Below, piece after piece: positions 17,779-27,445 of a stretch of 64,000 bases of DNA. The position numbers were made by a program, and so were the translations under genes. This DNA comes from Nocardia sp. NBC_00403 (lineage in GTDB: Bacteria > Actinomycetota > Actinomycetes > Mycobacteriales > Mycobacteriaceae): positions 6,758,001 to 6,822,000 of the forward strand of contig NZ_CP107939.1 of NCBI RefSeq assembly GCF_036046055.1, in the 5' to 3' direction. The notes under the pieces were generated by a model. The model had not been told where the DNA came from. It ran no database searches and saw only the letters and a program-made list of their open reading frames with translations. Position 1 is the stretch's first letter. Every line of letters begins with the position of its first letter.

Positions 17779-18107
17779 ACCCAGACGTTACTCGGCCATC
17801 GCCCGGCTCGACGAGCCGAAAAGCCGGTCACCGCGAGCACCAACTGCTGCTATGAGCACACTGAGGCCGACCGGAACGCGCGATCAACTCGGCACCATCG
17901 GCGACGAGCTACGAATAACCATCGGCCACACGAGAACCCGACCCTCGGCCACAACCTCCCTGGTGCGAGATGAGCGGCACGGGGGAAGGACCGCCCGGAA
18001 ACGGAAAGACCGCGCTACATCACAAGGTGCCGGCTATACACACGAGCGGGGACTCCGCTGAGTCCCCGCTCGTGGTGGAAGAATCGTGAGACCGCGCTGA
18101 GCGGAAG
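17779..18107. other. Gene-free stretch upstream of the LysR gene and downstream of pdxS
   Basis: I see no convincing coding region here. It holds the LysR promoter side and the strong hairpin terminator of pdxS at its right end. Confidence 0.6.
18042..18073 (-). terminator. Perfect 13-base-pair hairpin terminator of pdxS
   Basis: ACGAGCGGGGACT and AGTCCCCGCTCGT form a perfect stem with a six-base loop, 35 bases behind the pdxS stop. No T-tract follows. Confidence 0.8.
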
Positions 18108-19010
18108 TCACCAACCGCGCTCGGCGAGCCGGTGGTCGACCGGCAGCTCCTCGACATTGATGCCGACCATGGCCTCACCGAGGCCGCGCGAGACTTTCGC
18201 CAGCACGTCGGGGTCGTCGTAGAAGGTGGTGGCCTTCACGATGGCGGCCGCGCGCTCGGCCGGGTTGCCGGACTTGAAGATGCCGGAGCCGACGAAGACG
18301 CCCTCGGCACCGAGCTGCATCATCATGGCGGCGTCGGCAGGGGTGGCGATGCCGCCCGCGGTGAACAGCACGACCGGCAGCTTGCCGGTCTGGGCGACCT
18401 CCCGGACCAGCTCGTAGGGGGCCTGCAACTCCTTGGCTGCGACGAACAGCTCGTCCTCGGGAAGCGAAGACAGCCTGCGGAGTTCACCGCGAATCTTGCG
18501 CATATGGGTGGTGGCGTTCGAGACGTCACCGGTGCCCGCCTCACCCTTCGAGCGAATCATGGCCGCGCCCTCGGTAATTCGGCGCAGCGCCTCACCCAGG
18601 TTGGTGGCGCCACAGACGAACGGAACGGTGAAGTTCCACTTGTCGATGTGGTTGGCGTAGTCGGCGGGGGTCAGCACCTCGGACTCGTCGATGTAGTCGA
18701 CGCCGAGGCTCTGCAGGATCTGTGCCTCCACGAAGTGCCCGATACGGGCCTTGGCCATCACCGGGATGGAGACGGCGGAGATGATGCCGTCGATCATGTC
18801 CGGATCGCTCATGCGGGATACGCCGCCCTGGGCGCGGATGTCGGCCGGAACTCGCTCGAGCGCCATCACCGCGACCGCACCGGCGTCCTCGGCGATCTTG
18901 GCCTGCTCGGGGGTGACGACGTCCATGATCACCCCGCCCTTGAGCATCTCGGCCATCCCGCGCTTCACGCGGGCGGTGCCGATGGTGTTGGTGGTCTCGG
19001 GCGTGGTCAC
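18108..19010 (-). CDS. pdxS: Pyridoxal 5'-phosphate synthase lyase subunit PdxS
   Basis: PdxS condenses ribose 5-phosphate, glyceraldehyde 3-phosphate and ammonia into PLP. Highly conserved segments include [20 protein letters not shown], the catalytic-lysine segment [15 protein letters not shown], and [15 protein letters not shown]. The preferred start is the GTG with AGGAG six bases upstream, giving 300 residues (the mycobacterial protein has 299); ATG starts nine codons upstream have no such site. A strong hairpin follows the gene. Confidence 0.97.
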   Translation of the reverse strand: MTTPETTNTIGTARVKRGMAEMLKGGVIMDVVTPEQAKIAEDAGAVAVMALERVPADIRAQGGVSRMSDPDMIDGIISAVSIPVMAKARIGHFVEAQILQSLGVDYIDESEVLTPADYANHIDKWNFTVPFVCGATNLGEALRRITEGAAMIRSKGEAGTGDVSNATTHMRKIRGELRRLSSLPEDELFVAAKELQAPYELVREVAQTGKLPVVLFTAGGIATPADAAMMMQLGAEGVFVGSGIFKSGNPAERAAAIVKATTFYDDPDVLAKVSRGLGEAMVGINVEELPVDHRLAERGW

Positions 19011-19186
19011 GGCAAACTCCTGGGTCATGTGCGCCAATCGGGTCGCATGGATGGAACGCCACTGATTCTAGGCGGGCCCATCAGGCCACTTGATAGCCAG
19101 TTGAGCACCACTGGCCTTGCCCACGACCAGGAGGTCTCACCTCGAACCGGCTGGACTGGACCGATACCTCAGGGGCGTGAACACGG

Positions 19187-19226
19187 ATTCGCCGGGCCGA
19201 CGAGAAGTTTCGTCGACCCGGCGAAT
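19187..19226 (-). terminator. 17-base-pair hairpin closing the small-peptide unit
   Basis: Arms at 19187-19203 and 19210-19226 pair over 17 bases with loop GAAGTT. The single mismatch on the plus strand becomes a G-U pair in the minus-strand RNA, so the helix is complete only in that orientation. It begins 13 bases behind the stop of the 30-residue frame. Confidence 0.78.
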
Positions 19227-19239
19227 TCCGAGCTCATGA

Positions 19240-19332
19240 TCAGATCGGGTTGACGACCAGCAACTGCGCCCAATACTCCGCGGCGGTGGGGCCGATCAAC
19301 GGCAAGAGGAAATCGAACAACAGGTAGGACAT
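19240..19332 (-). CDS. Predicted 30-residue hydrophobic peptide
   Basis: ATG 19332 opens a 31-codon frame encoding MSYLLFDFLLPLIGPTAAEY and ten further residues ending in LVVNPI before TGA. The N-terminal half is a short hydrophobic helix with acidic and Pro-Gly breaks, compatible with a membrane peptide or toxin-like or regulatory peptide. GGAGG stands ten bases before the ATG. The unit has its own signals: a Crp-type site about 130 bases upstream, a leader hairpin and a strong terminator just behind the stop. I know no family for it; the context is the evidence. Confidence 0.5.
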   Translation of the reverse strand: MSYLLFDFLLPLIGPTAAEYWAQLLVVNPI

Positions 19333-19362
19333 CTACTACTTACCTCCACGCACCAATGTTTC

Positions 19363-19380
19363 ATCCCACCTCGGTGGGAT
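19363..19380 (-). promoter_or_regulatory. Perfect hairpin in the presumed leader of the small peptide gene
   Basis: ATCCCACC-TC-GGTGGGAT is a perfect 8-base inverted repeat about 30 bases upstream of the peptide's start. It could be an RNA stem in the leader or a protein-binding site. Confidence 0.5.
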
Positions 19381-19457
19381 CGCGACACCGGGTTTCCGAG
19401 TGCCTTCCGATAAGCACTACCCCGGCCGCGCCAATCCAGTCGCGACGCTATCACGAT

Positions 19458-19473
19458 CGTGAAATACATCACA
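19458..19473 (-). promoter_or_regulatory. Crp/GlxR-type site upstream of the small peptide gene
   Basis: CGTGAAATACATCACA fits the actinobacterial cAMP-receptor consensus TGTGANNTANNTCACA at all defined positions but the first. It overlaps the palindrome TCACGATCGTGA (19451-19462) and touches ATCACA-N6-TGTGAT (19468-19485), making a dense operator region. Confidence 0.65.
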
Positions 19474-19519
19474 GGGCAATGTGATCGGCAGCGCACCGCT
19501 GCCGCGGCGTAGCCGGACG

Positions 19520-20566
19520 CTAGCGAATCGAACGGACCTCGGGATCGGTGCCGGTCGAAACGACTTTCGCGGCCTCGGTCAGCAGTTGGTCCAGGTGGTA
19601 CGGGTACACCGTTTCGCCGGACTGGTCCAGCGCGATGATGTCCGCGGCCGTGCACCACTTGTTGGCGGTGATGCAGCGGCGCTCCACCGCAGTCATGTTC
19701 CCCGGCTGCGGTTCGTAGGCGCCGACGCGGAGTGCGAAGAACAGCTCTTCGGCACGGATCAGGTCGCCGTCGAACGGGAACACCGCGACGCGTCGCCAGA
19801 TCGGCCCGCGCAGGCTGTCCGGATCGGCCCGGTGACCGGTCTCCTCCCACAGTTCGCGGATCGCCGCGGCACGCAGGGTCTCCCCCGGATCGACACCGCC
19901 GCCGACGGTGAACCAGAACGAAATATCCGGCGTCTTGGGGTCGTGACCGCGCATCAACAGCACGCGATCGTCGTCATCGAGCAGCACCACCCGCGCCGAA
20001 GTGCGAATGGTGTCCACGTCGAGTCCGGTCGACGCGGCGGGAGTGGCGCGCTCGGTGATCTCGAAGTAGGTCGGCAGCGGGGCGGTGCCGCCGAGGTGCA
20101 GGATGCGGACCGGTCGCCGGGTGCGCAGGGCAAGGGTGTCACGGACCGCGTCGTTGTGGAACCTGCGAGCGATCAGCACCCGAGCTTCGGCATCGGCGAG
20201 TTCGGCCACCTGCTGCGGGCGCAGCTGGGTGATGTCGATCGCGGAAAGTGCGGCCGAGAGCTGGTTTTCGACGGTTTCACGGTCGGCTCGGCTTGCTCGT
20301 TCCGCGCGATCGGCCAGCATAGCCAGGAGTTTGGCCCGATCGGCCGATGCCGGGTCCGACGTCGGACCCGCGATCGCAATCGCGACCGACCTCGCGACCA
20401 CCGCCCGCCGGGCCAGCGCCGAATCCAGCGCATGCCAGGACTGGTCGGAACGCACGTGCAACCGGTCGAGCCGGTTGGCCGTCGAGTAGGCCCAGATGCC
20501 GATCGCGAAAAACACCGCCGCGATCAGCGCGAGTACGAGGACCGTTGTCGCGGAGAAAGTGATCAT
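19520..20566 (-). CDS. Membrane-anchored Nudix hydrolase
   Basis: A 348-residue protein with one N-terminal membrane helix (VLVLALIAAVFFAIGIWAYS), an Arg/Ala-rich helical segment to about residue 130 that resembles the LemA fold (NRLDRLHVRSDQSWHALDSA), and a C-terminal Nudix domain. The Nudix box GGGVDPGETLRAAAIRELWE continuing ETG fits Gx5Ex7REUxEExGU exactly. It probably hydrolyses a nucleoside diphosphate derivative at the inner membrane face. It is the counterpart of Rv2609c and overlaps the pimA stop by four bases, which ties it to phosphatidylinositol mannoside synthesis by context only. Confidence 0.88.
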   Translation of the reverse strand: MITFSATTVLVLALIAAVFFAIGIWAYSTANRLDRLHVRSDQSWHALDSALARRAVVARSVAIAIAGPTSDPASADRAKLLAMLADRAERASRADRETVENQLSAALSAIDITQLRPQQVAELADAEARVLIARRFHNDAVRDTLALRTRRPVRILHLGGTAPLPTYFEITERATPAASTGLDVDTIRTSARVVLLDDDDRVLLMRGHDPKTPDISFWFTVGGGVDPGETLRAAAIRELWEETGHRADPDSLRGPIWRRVAVFPFDGDLIRAEELFFALRVGAYEPQPGNMTAVERRCITANKWCTAADIIALDQSGETVYPYHLDQLLTEAAKVVSTGTDPEVRSIR

Positions 20567-21687
20567 CCCGCGGCCCGCACTCGGACGTCGCCGACGGTCA
20601 CGGTCTCGTAGACCCGCAGGATCTGTTCGGCGACCACCGGCCAGTCGTACTCGCCGACGATCTGAGTCGCGCTCTGCACCAGCGCATTCCGGCGGGCATC
20701 GTCGGTGAGCAGTCCATCGATCGTGGTGGCGAGCCGAGCCGAATCACCCACCGGCACGAGCACGCCCGCGGATCCGTCGCGCAGCACCCGGCGGAAGGCG
20801 TCCAATTCGCTTGCCACCACGGCAGTTCCAGCGGCCATCGCCTCGATCAGGATGATGCCGAAGCTCTCGCCGCCGAGATTGGGCGCGCAGTACACATCCG
20901 CGCTGCGCATCGCCGAGGCCTTGTCTTCGTCGGAGACCTGACCGAGAAAACGCAAATGGTCGGCCAGCGGACCTGCCTCGCGGCGCAGCCGCTCCTCGTC
21001 ACCGCGCCCGACAATGAGAATCTGCAGGTCAGGATGCTTGCTCACCAACGACGGCAACGCGCCGAGCAGTACCTCCATCCCCTTGCGTGGCTCGTCGTAG
21101 CGGCCCAGAAACAGCACCGTTCCGCCCGTCCGCGGATAGCCGGGCAGCATCGGCGCCCGTGCGAAAGCAGGCACGTCGACGCCGTTCGGGATTTCCACCG
21201 CGTCGGACCCGAGCGCCTCGACCTGCCAGCGGCGCGCCAGTTCGGAGACCGCGATCCGACCACTGATCTTCTCGTGATACGGCCGAAGCACGCCCTGGAA
21301 GGTGCTGAGCACCAATGATTTCGTCGTCGAGGTGTGGAAGGTGGCGACGATCGGGCCCTCGGCGATCTTCAGCGCGAGCATCGACAGGCTCGGCGCATTG
21401 GGCTCGTGGATGTGCAATACGTCGAAGTCGTTGCCGTCGATCCAACGGCGAATCCTGGTGTAGGCCATGGGGCCGAAGGACAGTCGCGCCACCGACCCGT
21501 TGTAAGGGATCGCGACCGCGCGACCGGCCGAGACCACGAAGTCGGGCAGAGGTGTATCTTCCGAGGCAGGAGCGAGCACGCTGACTTTGTGACCGCGTTC
21601 GATGAACACCCGCGCCAGTTCCACGACATGCGCCTGCACCCCGCCGGGAACGTCGAAGGAATAGGGGCAGACCATGCCGATTTTCAT
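20563..21687 (-). CDS. pimA: Phosphatidyl-myo-inositol mannosyltransferase PimA
   Basis: PimA transfers the first mannose from GDP-mannose to phosphatidylinositol at the cytoplasmic membrane. The 374-residue GT4 protein has the N-terminal loop MVCPYSFDVPGGVQAHVVEL, the amphipathic membrane-binding region with basic residues, and the C-terminal nucleotide-sugar motif ESFGIILIEAMAAG with its two Glu residues. It overlaps patA upstream by four bases and the Nudix gene downstream by four bases. Confidence 0.96.
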   Translation of the reverse strand: MKIGMVCPYSFDVPGGVQAHVVELARVFIERGHKVSVLAPASEDTPLPDFVVSAGRAVAIPYNGSVARLSFGPMAYTRIRRWIDGNDFDVLHIHEPNAPSLSMLALKIAEGPIVATFHTSTTKSLVLSTFQGVLRPYHEKISGRIAVSELARRWQVEALGSDAVEIPNGVDVPAFARAPMLPGYPRTGGTVLFLGRYDEPRKGMEVLLGALPSLVSKHPDLQILIVGRGDEERLRREAGPLADHLRFLGQVSDEDKASAMRSADVYCAPNLGGESFGIILIEAMAAGTAVVASELDAFRRVLRDGSAGVLVPVGDSARLATTIDGLLTDDARRNALVQSATQIVGEYDWPVVAEQILRVYETVTVGDVRVRAAG

Positions 21688-22643
21688 GGTGTGTCACCTC
21701 CCCTGCCGTGGTTCTGGAACGCGGCCTGCGCAGCGGCAATCCTGGCGCGTCGCTCCGGCGAAAGGTCGTTCTCCCATTGTGGCTGCAACATGTGCCAGTC
21801 GGCGGGATGCTCGGCGATGTTCGCTGCGAACCGATCGGCCAATGCCTGTGTCGCCGCCGCAATACCGCCCGAAACATCCAGTGGAGCTTCGGTTTTCATG
21901 CCCCAACCCTCGCGACCGTCGGCATCGACGGTGAACCACAGGTGCACCGGGATCAACGCCGCACCGGTCTCGATAGCCAGTTTCGCCGCACCGGCAGGCA
22001 TCCAGGTGGTCTCCCCGAAGAAGGTCACCGGGACACCACGGCCGGTGAGGTCGCGCTCCCCCATCAGACAGACCGCTTTGTTCTCGTGCAGCCGCGCCGC
22101 CAGTTCGACAAACGGCGGCTGCTGGCCACCGGTCAGCGGAAACACCTCGAAGCCGAGGCTTTCCCGATAGGCGACGAAGCGTTCGAACAACGATTCCGGC
22201 TTCAGCCGTTCCGCGACAGTCGCCAGACCACCGTGGTTCTGCACCAGCCAGACCCCCGCCATGTCCCAGTTCCCCGAATGTGGCAGCACCAGGACCGCGC
22301 CGCGCCCCTGCGCCAGCGCCGCTTCCAGATTCTGCACCCCGTCCACGGTCAGCTGCGCACCGAGCGCCGCATGGTCCATCGACGGCAGCCGGAAGGCCTC
22401 GCGCCAGTACCTGGCGTAGGAGCGCATGCTCGCCCTGAGCAGCTCGTCGGGCACCTGCTCGGGCGCGACGCCAGTGACCCGGGCGAGGTTGCGCCGCAAC
22501 TGGTCCGGACCGCCCTTGCGCGTCGCCCGGTCGGCGCCCCAATCGAACAACCTGCGCGCGGTCGAATCCGGCAGTGCGCGCACCAGCCGCCACCCTGCCG
22601 CATACCCCGCGGCGCCGATCCGTTCCCCGATACTCACAACCAC
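21684..22643 (-). CDS. patA: Phosphatidylinositol mannoside acyltransferase PatA
   Basis: A 319-residue member of the HtrB/LpxL acyltransferase family. The catalytic HxxxxD is H122-D127 in LPHSGNWDMAG. It acylates the mannose ring of PIM1/PIM2 on the inner membrane leaflet; its gene neighbours pgsA and pimA make the same pathway. The open frame begins with a GTG, with a second in-frame GTG two codons later. A 55-base gap separates it from pgsA. Confidence 0.95.
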   Translation of the reverse strand: MVVSIGERIGAAGYAAGWRLVRALPDSTARRLFDWGADRATRKGGPDQLRRNLARVTGVAPEQVPDELLRASMRSYARYWREAFRLPSMDHAALGAQLTVDGVQNLEAALAQGRGAVLVLPHSGNWDMAGVWLVQNHGGLATVAERLKPESLFERFVAYRESLGFEVFPLTGGQQPPFVELAARLHENKAVCLMGERDLTGRGVPVTFFGETTWMPAGAAKLAIETGAALIPVHLWFTVDADGREGWGMKTEAPLDVSGGIAAATQALADRFAANIAEHPADWHMLQPQWENDLSPERRARIAAAQAAFQNHGRGGDTP

Positions 22644-22698
22644 CCCTGTATTGCTCCGAGACCTGCGATTGTGCGACCGAACGTCATGCCGCGGTTGA

Positions 22699-23373
22699 TC
22701 ATGCCGGTTCCTGGGATTCCGCGGCGGGACGGGCAGGCGGGATCACGTCCCGTGCGCCCGGCGAGTTGCGCACCGCCAAGATCCGCTGGAACACGGTCAC
22801 GATGCTGAGCACCGCGAGAATCCACATCGCCACGTGCACAGCCCAGGTCAGCCATTCGATGCCCCAGTAACCGCCGATACCGGTGAGTCCGGCACCGACC
22901 AGCACGATGATCAGCCGATCCGGCCGCTCGATGAGCCCGCCGTCCGCGGAAAGCCCGCTCGCCTCGGCGCGCGCCTTCGCATACGAGATCACTTGCGAGG
23001 TCACCAGCACCACCAGCGTCACCACGAACAGCGGCTTGCTGTCCTCGTGGTACACCGCCCACCAGGCCAGCCCGGCGAAGATCGCGCCGTCGGCGACCCG
23101 ATCGCAGGTGGCGTCCAGTACCGCACCGTATTTCGTGCCGCCACCGCGCGCACGGGCCATGGCGCCGTCGAGCATGTCGAACATGACGAACAGCCAGATC
23201 ACCATGGTTCCCCAGAACAGATGTCCGGTCGGGAACAGGGTGACCGCGGCCGCGATCGAGGCGACCGTGCCGATCACGGTCACCGCGTCGGGCGTGAGCC
23301 CGGTCTTCACAAGCGCCTTACCCAGCGGCGCGGTCGCTTTGGAGAACGTCTCGCGGCCGAAGAAGCTCAGCAC
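22699..23373 (-). CDS. pgsA: Phosphatidylinositol phosphate synthase PgsA
   Basis: A 224-residue integral membrane CDP-alcohol phosphotransferase that joins CDP-diacylglycerol and inositol phosphate, the first committed step to PI and PIMs. The signature D(x2)DG(x2)AR(x)nG(x3)D(x3)D is seen as D66, D69, D87 and D91 in FDMLDGAMARARGG and GAVLDATCDRVAD. About six membrane helices follow. Its GTG start directly abuts the HIT gene's stop codon. Confidence 0.95.
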   Translation of the reverse strand: MLSFFGRETFSKATAPLGKALVKTGLTPDAVTVIGTVASIAAAVTLFPTGHLFWGTMVIWLFVMFDMLDGAMARARGGGTKYGAVLDATCDRVADGAIFAGLAWWAVYHEDSKPLFVVTLVVLVTSQVISYAKARAEASGLSADGGLIERPDRLIIVLVGAGLTGIGGYWGIEWLTWAVHVAMWILAVLSIVTVFQRILAVRNSPGARDVIPPARPAAESQEPA

Positions 23374-23961
23374 TTACTCGACCTCTTTCCACGCTTCGGT
23401 GAGCAGGGCCCATGTGTCCCGCAGCAACTGGGGCATCACCTTCACCCCGCCGACGATGGTGATGAAATTCGCGTCCCCGCCCCAGCGCGGCACGATGTGC
23501 AGGTGCAGATGGTCGGCAAGCGAACCACCCGCCACTCCACCGAGATTCAGGCCGACATTGAAACCGTGCGGCCGCGAGACCTGCTTCATTACCCGGATCG
23601 CCTGCTGGGTGAATGCCATGAGCTCGGCGCTCTCCGCGGGCGTGAGGTCCTCGAGGTCGGCCACCTTGCGGTAGGGCACCACCATCATGTGCCCGGGGTT
23701 GTACGGATACAGGTTGAGCACCGCGTAGACCACTTCGCCGCGTGCGATGACAAGACCGTCCTCATCCGACATCTTCGGGATATCGGTAAACGGGTGTCCG
23801 GTAGCGTCTTTGGGGGTCGTCGCGGCGGCCTCCGCGATGTAGGACATCCGATACGGCGTCCAGATCCGCTGCAACCGGTCCGGTTCGCCGGCCCCGGTGT
23901 CCACGATGCTCCCCTGCTCGGTCGGTTCGGCGAGCCCATCCGGCACCGTACGCTCGCTCAT
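23374..23961 (-). CDS. HIT family nucleotide hydrolase/phosphorylase
   Basis: A 195-residue HIT protein with the triad [10 protein letters not shown] and the upstream [19 protein letters not shown]. The mycobacterial counterpart Rv2613c is a diadenosine tetraphosphate phosphorylase, so this is the likely activity. The start ATG overlaps the thrS stop by four bases; ThrS and other synthetases produce Ap4A, which gives a functional reason for coupling. Confidence 0.93.
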   Translation of the reverse strand: MSERTVPDGLAEPTEQGSIVDTGAGEPDRLQRIWTPYRMSYIAEAAATTPKDATGHPFTDIPKMSDEDGLVIARGEVVYAVLNLYPYNPGHMMVVPYRKVADLEDLTPAESAELMAFTQQAIRVMKQVSRPHGFNVGLNLGGVAGGSLADHLHLHIVPRWGGDANFITIVGGVKVMPQLLRDTWALLTEAWKEVE

Positions 23962-26018
23962 GCCGGGTCCTTCTCCGTCAGTACCTCGAAGCCCTCGGCA
24001 GTCGGTGAAGCGTTCTCCCGGTTGGCGATCCACGCCTCGATGGTGGCCACCGCGTCGGCGACCGGCACCCCGTTGACCTGGGTGCCGTCGCGGAACCGGA
24101 AGCTCACCGCGCCCGCGGTCACATCGCGCTCGCCCGCCAGCAGCATGAACGGAATCTTCTGCGCGGTGTTGTTGAAGATCTTCTTCTGCATCCGGTCGTC
24201 GCTGCGGTCGACCTGTGCCCGGATACCGGCGTCCTGCAGCTGCTCGATCACTTGATCCAGGTGCGGCGCAAAGGCTTCCGCCACCGGGATGCCGACAACC
24301 TGCACCGGCGACAACCAGGCGGGGAAGGCGCCCGCGTAATGCTCGGTGAGGACACCGAAGAAGCGCTCGATCGAACCGAACAGCGCGCGATGGATCATCA
24401 CCGGCCGCTGCTTGGTCCCGTCGGAGGCGGTGTATTCGAGGTTGAACCGCTCCGGCAGGTTGAAGTCGAGCTGGATGGTCGACATCTGCCAGGTGCGCCC
24501 GAGCGCGTCCTTGGCCTGCACGGAAATCTTGGGCCCGTAGAAGGCCGCGCCGCCGGGATCGGGCACCAGATCCAGCCCGGAGGCCGAGGCCACCTTGGAC
24601 AGGGTTTCGGTCGCCTCTTCCCAGATCTCTTCGGAGCCGACGAACTTCTTCGGATCCTTGGTCGAGAGCTCCAGGTAGAAGTCGTCGAGGCCGTAATCCT
24701 TCAGCAGATCGAGCACGAATTGCAGGGTATTGGTCAGCTCGGCGTGCATCTGCTCTTTGGTGCAGTAGATGTGCGCGTCGTCCTGGGTCATGCCGCGGAC
24801 CCTGGTGAGGCCGTGTACGACACCGGACTTCTCGTAGCGGTACACCGAACCGAATTCGAACAGCCGCAGCGGCAGTTCGCGGTACGAGCGGCCGCGGGCC
24901 CGGAAGATCAGGTTGTGCATCGGGCAGTTCATCGGCTTGACGTAGTAGTCCTGGCCGGGCTTGCGAACGGTGCCGTCTTCGTTGTATTCGGCGTCCAGAT
25001 GCATGGCGGGGAACATGCCGTCGCGGTACCAGTCGAGGTGCCCGGAGACCTCGAACAGATGCCCCTTGGTGATGTGCGGGGTGTTGACGAATTCGTAGCC
25101 CGCGGCCACGTGGCGACGGCGCGAATACTCCTCGAGCTCCTTGCGGATGATGCCGCCTTTGGGGTGGAACACCGGCAGTCCGGAGCCGAGCTCGTCGGGG
25201 AAGCTGAACAGGTCCAGCTCCAGACCGAGCTTGCGGTGGTCACGGCGCTCCGCCTCCGCGACCAGGTGCATGTGCTCGTCGAGGGCTTCCTGCGACTCCC
25301 ATGCGGTGCCGTAGATGCGTTGCAGGTCCTCGCGGCTCTGATCGCCGCGCCAGTAGGCGGCGGAACTGCGGGTCAGCTTGAACGCGGGGATGAACTTGGT
25401 GGTCGGGATGTGCGGGCCACGGCACAGGTCGCCCCACACCTTCTCACCGGTGCGCGGATCGAGGTTGTCGTAGATGGTCAGCTCTTTGCCGCCGACCTCC
25501 ATGACCTCCGGATCGTCGATGCCCGACTTATCGCTGATCAGCTCGAGCTTGAACGGCTCCTTGGCGAGCTCGACGCGCGCCTCGTCGATCTCGACCACCC
25601 GACGTGAAAAGCGCTGCGCGCCTTTCACGATCTTCTTCATCCTGGATTCCAGCTTGGCCAGATCCTCGGGGGTGAACGGCTTGTCGACCTGAAAGTCGTA
25701 GTAGAAGCCGTCCTTGATGAAGGGGCCGATACCGAGCTTGGCGCCGGGGAACTCCTGCTGCACCGCCTGGGCGAGCACGTGCGCGGCGGAATGCCGGATG
25801 ACGCTGCGGCCGTCTTCGGTATTGGCGGCGACCGGCTCCACCTCGACGTCGGTATCCGGAATCCAGGACAGATCCTTGAGGCCCTCGGCGTCGCGGACGA
25901 CGACGATGGTGTCGGGACCCTTGGTCGGCAGGCCCGCTTCGCGCACCGCGGCGCCCGCCGTCGTCCCGGCCGGCACCCGGACGAGGGCGACAGGGCTGAT
26001 AGGGGCTGAGGTGGTCAC
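23958..26018 (-). CDS. thrS: Threonyl-tRNA synthetase
   Basis: A 686-residue class II synthetase with N-terminal TGS domain, editing domain ([20 protein letters not shown]), catalytic core and C-terminal anticodon-binding domain. The zinc-binding Cys is in [13 protein letters not shown] and further His ligands are in GVVHGLTR and [12 protein letters not shown]. It is the first gene of the thrS-HIT-pgsA-patA-pimA-Nudix string, where every junction overlaps or nearly touches except pgsA-patA. Confidence 0.98.
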   Translation of the reverse strand: MTTSAPISPVALVRVPAGTTAGAAVREAGLPTKGPDTIVVVRDAEGLKDLSWIPDTDVEVEPVAANTEDGRSVIRHSAAHVLAQAVQQEFPGAKLGIGPFIKDGFYYDFQVDKPFTPEDLAKLESRMKKIVKGAQRFSRRVVEIDEARVELAKEPFKLELISDKSGIDDPEVMEVGGKELTIYDNLDPRTGEKVWGDLCRGPHIPTTKFIPAFKLTRSSAAYWRGDQSREDLQRIYGTAWESQEALDEHMHLVAEAERRDHRKLGLELDLFSFPDELGSGLPVFHPKGGIIRKELEEYSRRRHVAAGYEFVNTPHITKGHLFEVSGHLDWYRDGMFPAMHLDAEYNEDGTVRKPGQDYYVKPMNCPMHNLIFRARGRSYRELPLRLFEFGSVYRYEKSGVVHGLTRVRGMTQDDAHIYCTKEQMHAELTNTLQFVLDLLKDYGLDDFYLELSTKDPKKFVGSEEIWEEATETLSKVASASGLDLVPDPGGAAFYGPKISVQAKDALGRTWQMSTIQLDFNLPERFNLEYTASDGTKQRPVMIHRALFGSIERFFGVLTEHYAGAFPAWLSPVQVVGIPVAEAFAPHLDQVIEQLQDAGIRAQVDRSDDRMQKKIFNNTAQKIPFMLLAGERDVTAGAVSFRFRDGTQVNGVPVADAVATIEAWIANRENASPTAEGFEVLTEKDPA

Positions 26019-26333
26019 GGCAGCGGACTCCTTGGCTTTTGGTGGCGGGCTTGTTCCCGCGTTTCATCAGCCGGACACAAATTTGCTCCGGCGCGACCAT
26101 GCTAGCTAGCCCGGCTCCCGGCGTCTTCCGCCGGTCGTTGGGCGCGTCAATACTCGCATTGCGGGCCGACGGTCGCGCAGTTGCCGAATCGTGGGCTCCC
26201 CCGTCTTCCGTAACTCTTGCCGGACGTCAGTGCCACGACAGCGGACCGGCGATCGCGTGTCCCATCGGCGTCTGGACGTGCCCGGTGAGTTACGCAGGTA
26301 CCCACTGGTCGCCTTTGCGAAGGCGACAACGCG
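26019..26333. other. Intergenic stretch upstream of thrS
   Basis: No gene is visible. It must contain the thrS promoter. I found no T-box-like structure. At its right end is a hairpin belonging to the FhuF-like gene. Confidence 0.5.
26308..26327 (-). terminator. Hairpin behind the FhuF-like gene
   Basis: GTCGCCTT-TGCG-AAGGCGAC is a perfect 8-base stem with a four-base loop, six bases past the stop of the FhuF-like gene. Confidence 0.65.
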
Positions 26334-26978
26334 TCAGCTCTCCGCGGCCAGCTTCTCCAGGAGGGCTTTGCGCTCGGCAGCGGGGCGTTTGGGGCAGCTG
26401 GTACACATTTCGCACCCGGGCACCTCGAAGACCAGGCAGCAGGAGATGCGGCGCACGAAGGTGCGCCCACCGATCTCGACGAAGCGGGGCGTCGGCAGCT
26501 TGTCACCGATCTCGGCGGCCAGACGCGTGCCTGCCGCGGGCGCACCGGCGTCCAGTGCCCGGTTGCCGATCGCGTCGGCCACGATCGCCCAGAGCGACGG
26601 CACGCCCGCGCCCGACACCTCGGCGACCGGGGCGATCACGTCGGCAAGGGTCTCCCGCAGAGCCGCGCCGCATCCGACAGTATCTGTGCCGGGGCCGGCG
26701 ACCTCGATGTGCTCGACCCCACCATCGGGTCGGACCTCGCAGGCGATCCGGTCCAGTACCGGCGCAGCCGCGGTTTCCTCGTGCGCGTAGGCGCGCGCGA
26801 TCTTTTCGACCAGGGCGGAGGCCACCATGCACCACCACAGGGTGCCCGCGATGCGCAGCGAGGTGGTACCCCAGGACTGGCCCATCTCCGTGATTCGCGC
26901 GGTGAGCCAGTCCGGTTGGGTGAGTGTCCGCCCTGGAACGGTGTTCACCGAGTGAGGGGACTGTGCAACCACTGCCAT
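26334..26978 (-). CDS. FhuF-like (2Fe-2S) protein, possible ferric-siderophore reductase
   Basis: A 214-residue protein whose C-terminus carries the FhuF cluster signature CC-x10-C-x2-C in ISCCLVFEVPGCEMCTSC. FhuF proteins reduce ferric iron bound to hydroxamate siderophores in the cytoplasm. The N-terminal part (ITEMGQSWGTTSLRIAGTLW) fits the IucA/FhuF-type fold. The ATG with GGAG upstream is chosen, which overlaps the preceding gene's end by 34 bases; a GTG sharing the GTGA overlap at 26948 is an alternative. Confidence 0.78.
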   Translation of the reverse strand: MAVVAQSPHSVNTVPGRTLTQPDWLTARITEMGQSWGTTSLRIAGTLWWCMVASALVEKIARAYAHEETAAAPVLDRIACEVRPDGGVEHIEVAGPGTDTVGCGAALRETLADVIAPVAEVSGAGVPSLWAIVADAIGNRALDAGAPAAGTRLAAEIGDKLPTPRFVEIGGRTFVRRISCCLVFEVPGCEMCTSCPKRPAAERKALLEKLAAES

Positions 26979-27376
26979 TCGACTCCGATCCAGCCGCCGA
27001 CCAACCCGAATGTTCCCAATATCCATAGTGTCGCGACGACCAGCGCAAAGGTAGCCGCCGCCGCGAACACCTGCAGAGCCATACCTCGGCTGGAGTACCA
27101 GGCCATACCCTGCCGGTACTTCCCGTGCAGCCAACCCAGCGCCCGGTGCGCCCACGCGAATTCGGTCGCCAGGATGCCGAGGCCGGCGAAAACGATCGCC
27201 CAGCCGGGACCGGGATAGGGAATCGCCAGGATGCCGAGCACCAGCACCGCGACGCCGATCACCGCGACCCCGATCCGGTAGGCGAGGTTCAGAGTAGGTC
27301 GCCCGGCCAGTCCGTTACGGAAGGCGCGCCAGCGGGTCGGTTCGGTCGCTGAATACGGTTCGAGCTCGATGGTCAC
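26945..27376 (-). CDS. PGPGW-motif membrane protein (TIGR02611 family)
   Basis: A 143-residue protein with about three membrane helices. The family motif PGPGWA sits between the first two (LAIPYPGPGWAIVFAGLGIL), as in the TIGR02611/PGPGW family of actinobacteria. Function is unknown. Its end overlaps the FhuF-like gene, so the two are probably one transcript. Confidence 0.88.
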   Translation of the reverse strand: MTIELEPYSATEPTRWRAFRNGLAGRPTLNLAYRIGVAVIGVAVLVLGILAIPYPGPGWAIVFAGLGILATEFAWAHRALGWLHGKYRQGMAWYSSRGMALQVFAAAATFALVVATLWILGTFGLVGGWIGVEWQWLHSPLTR

Positions 27377-27445
27377 CCCGCCAGCCTACGAGCCATCCGG
27401 CGGTACCCGATTCGGCTCCAGCACTGGTTCGAGATGTTCGACATC

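Noticed and set aside
24252..25607. 451-codon open frame antisense to thrS
   Set aside because: Shadow of the synthetase gene; no recognisable domain and no start signals.
26019..26307. T-box riboswitch before thrS
   Set aside because: I looked for the T-box core and terminator/antiterminator pair and saw none.
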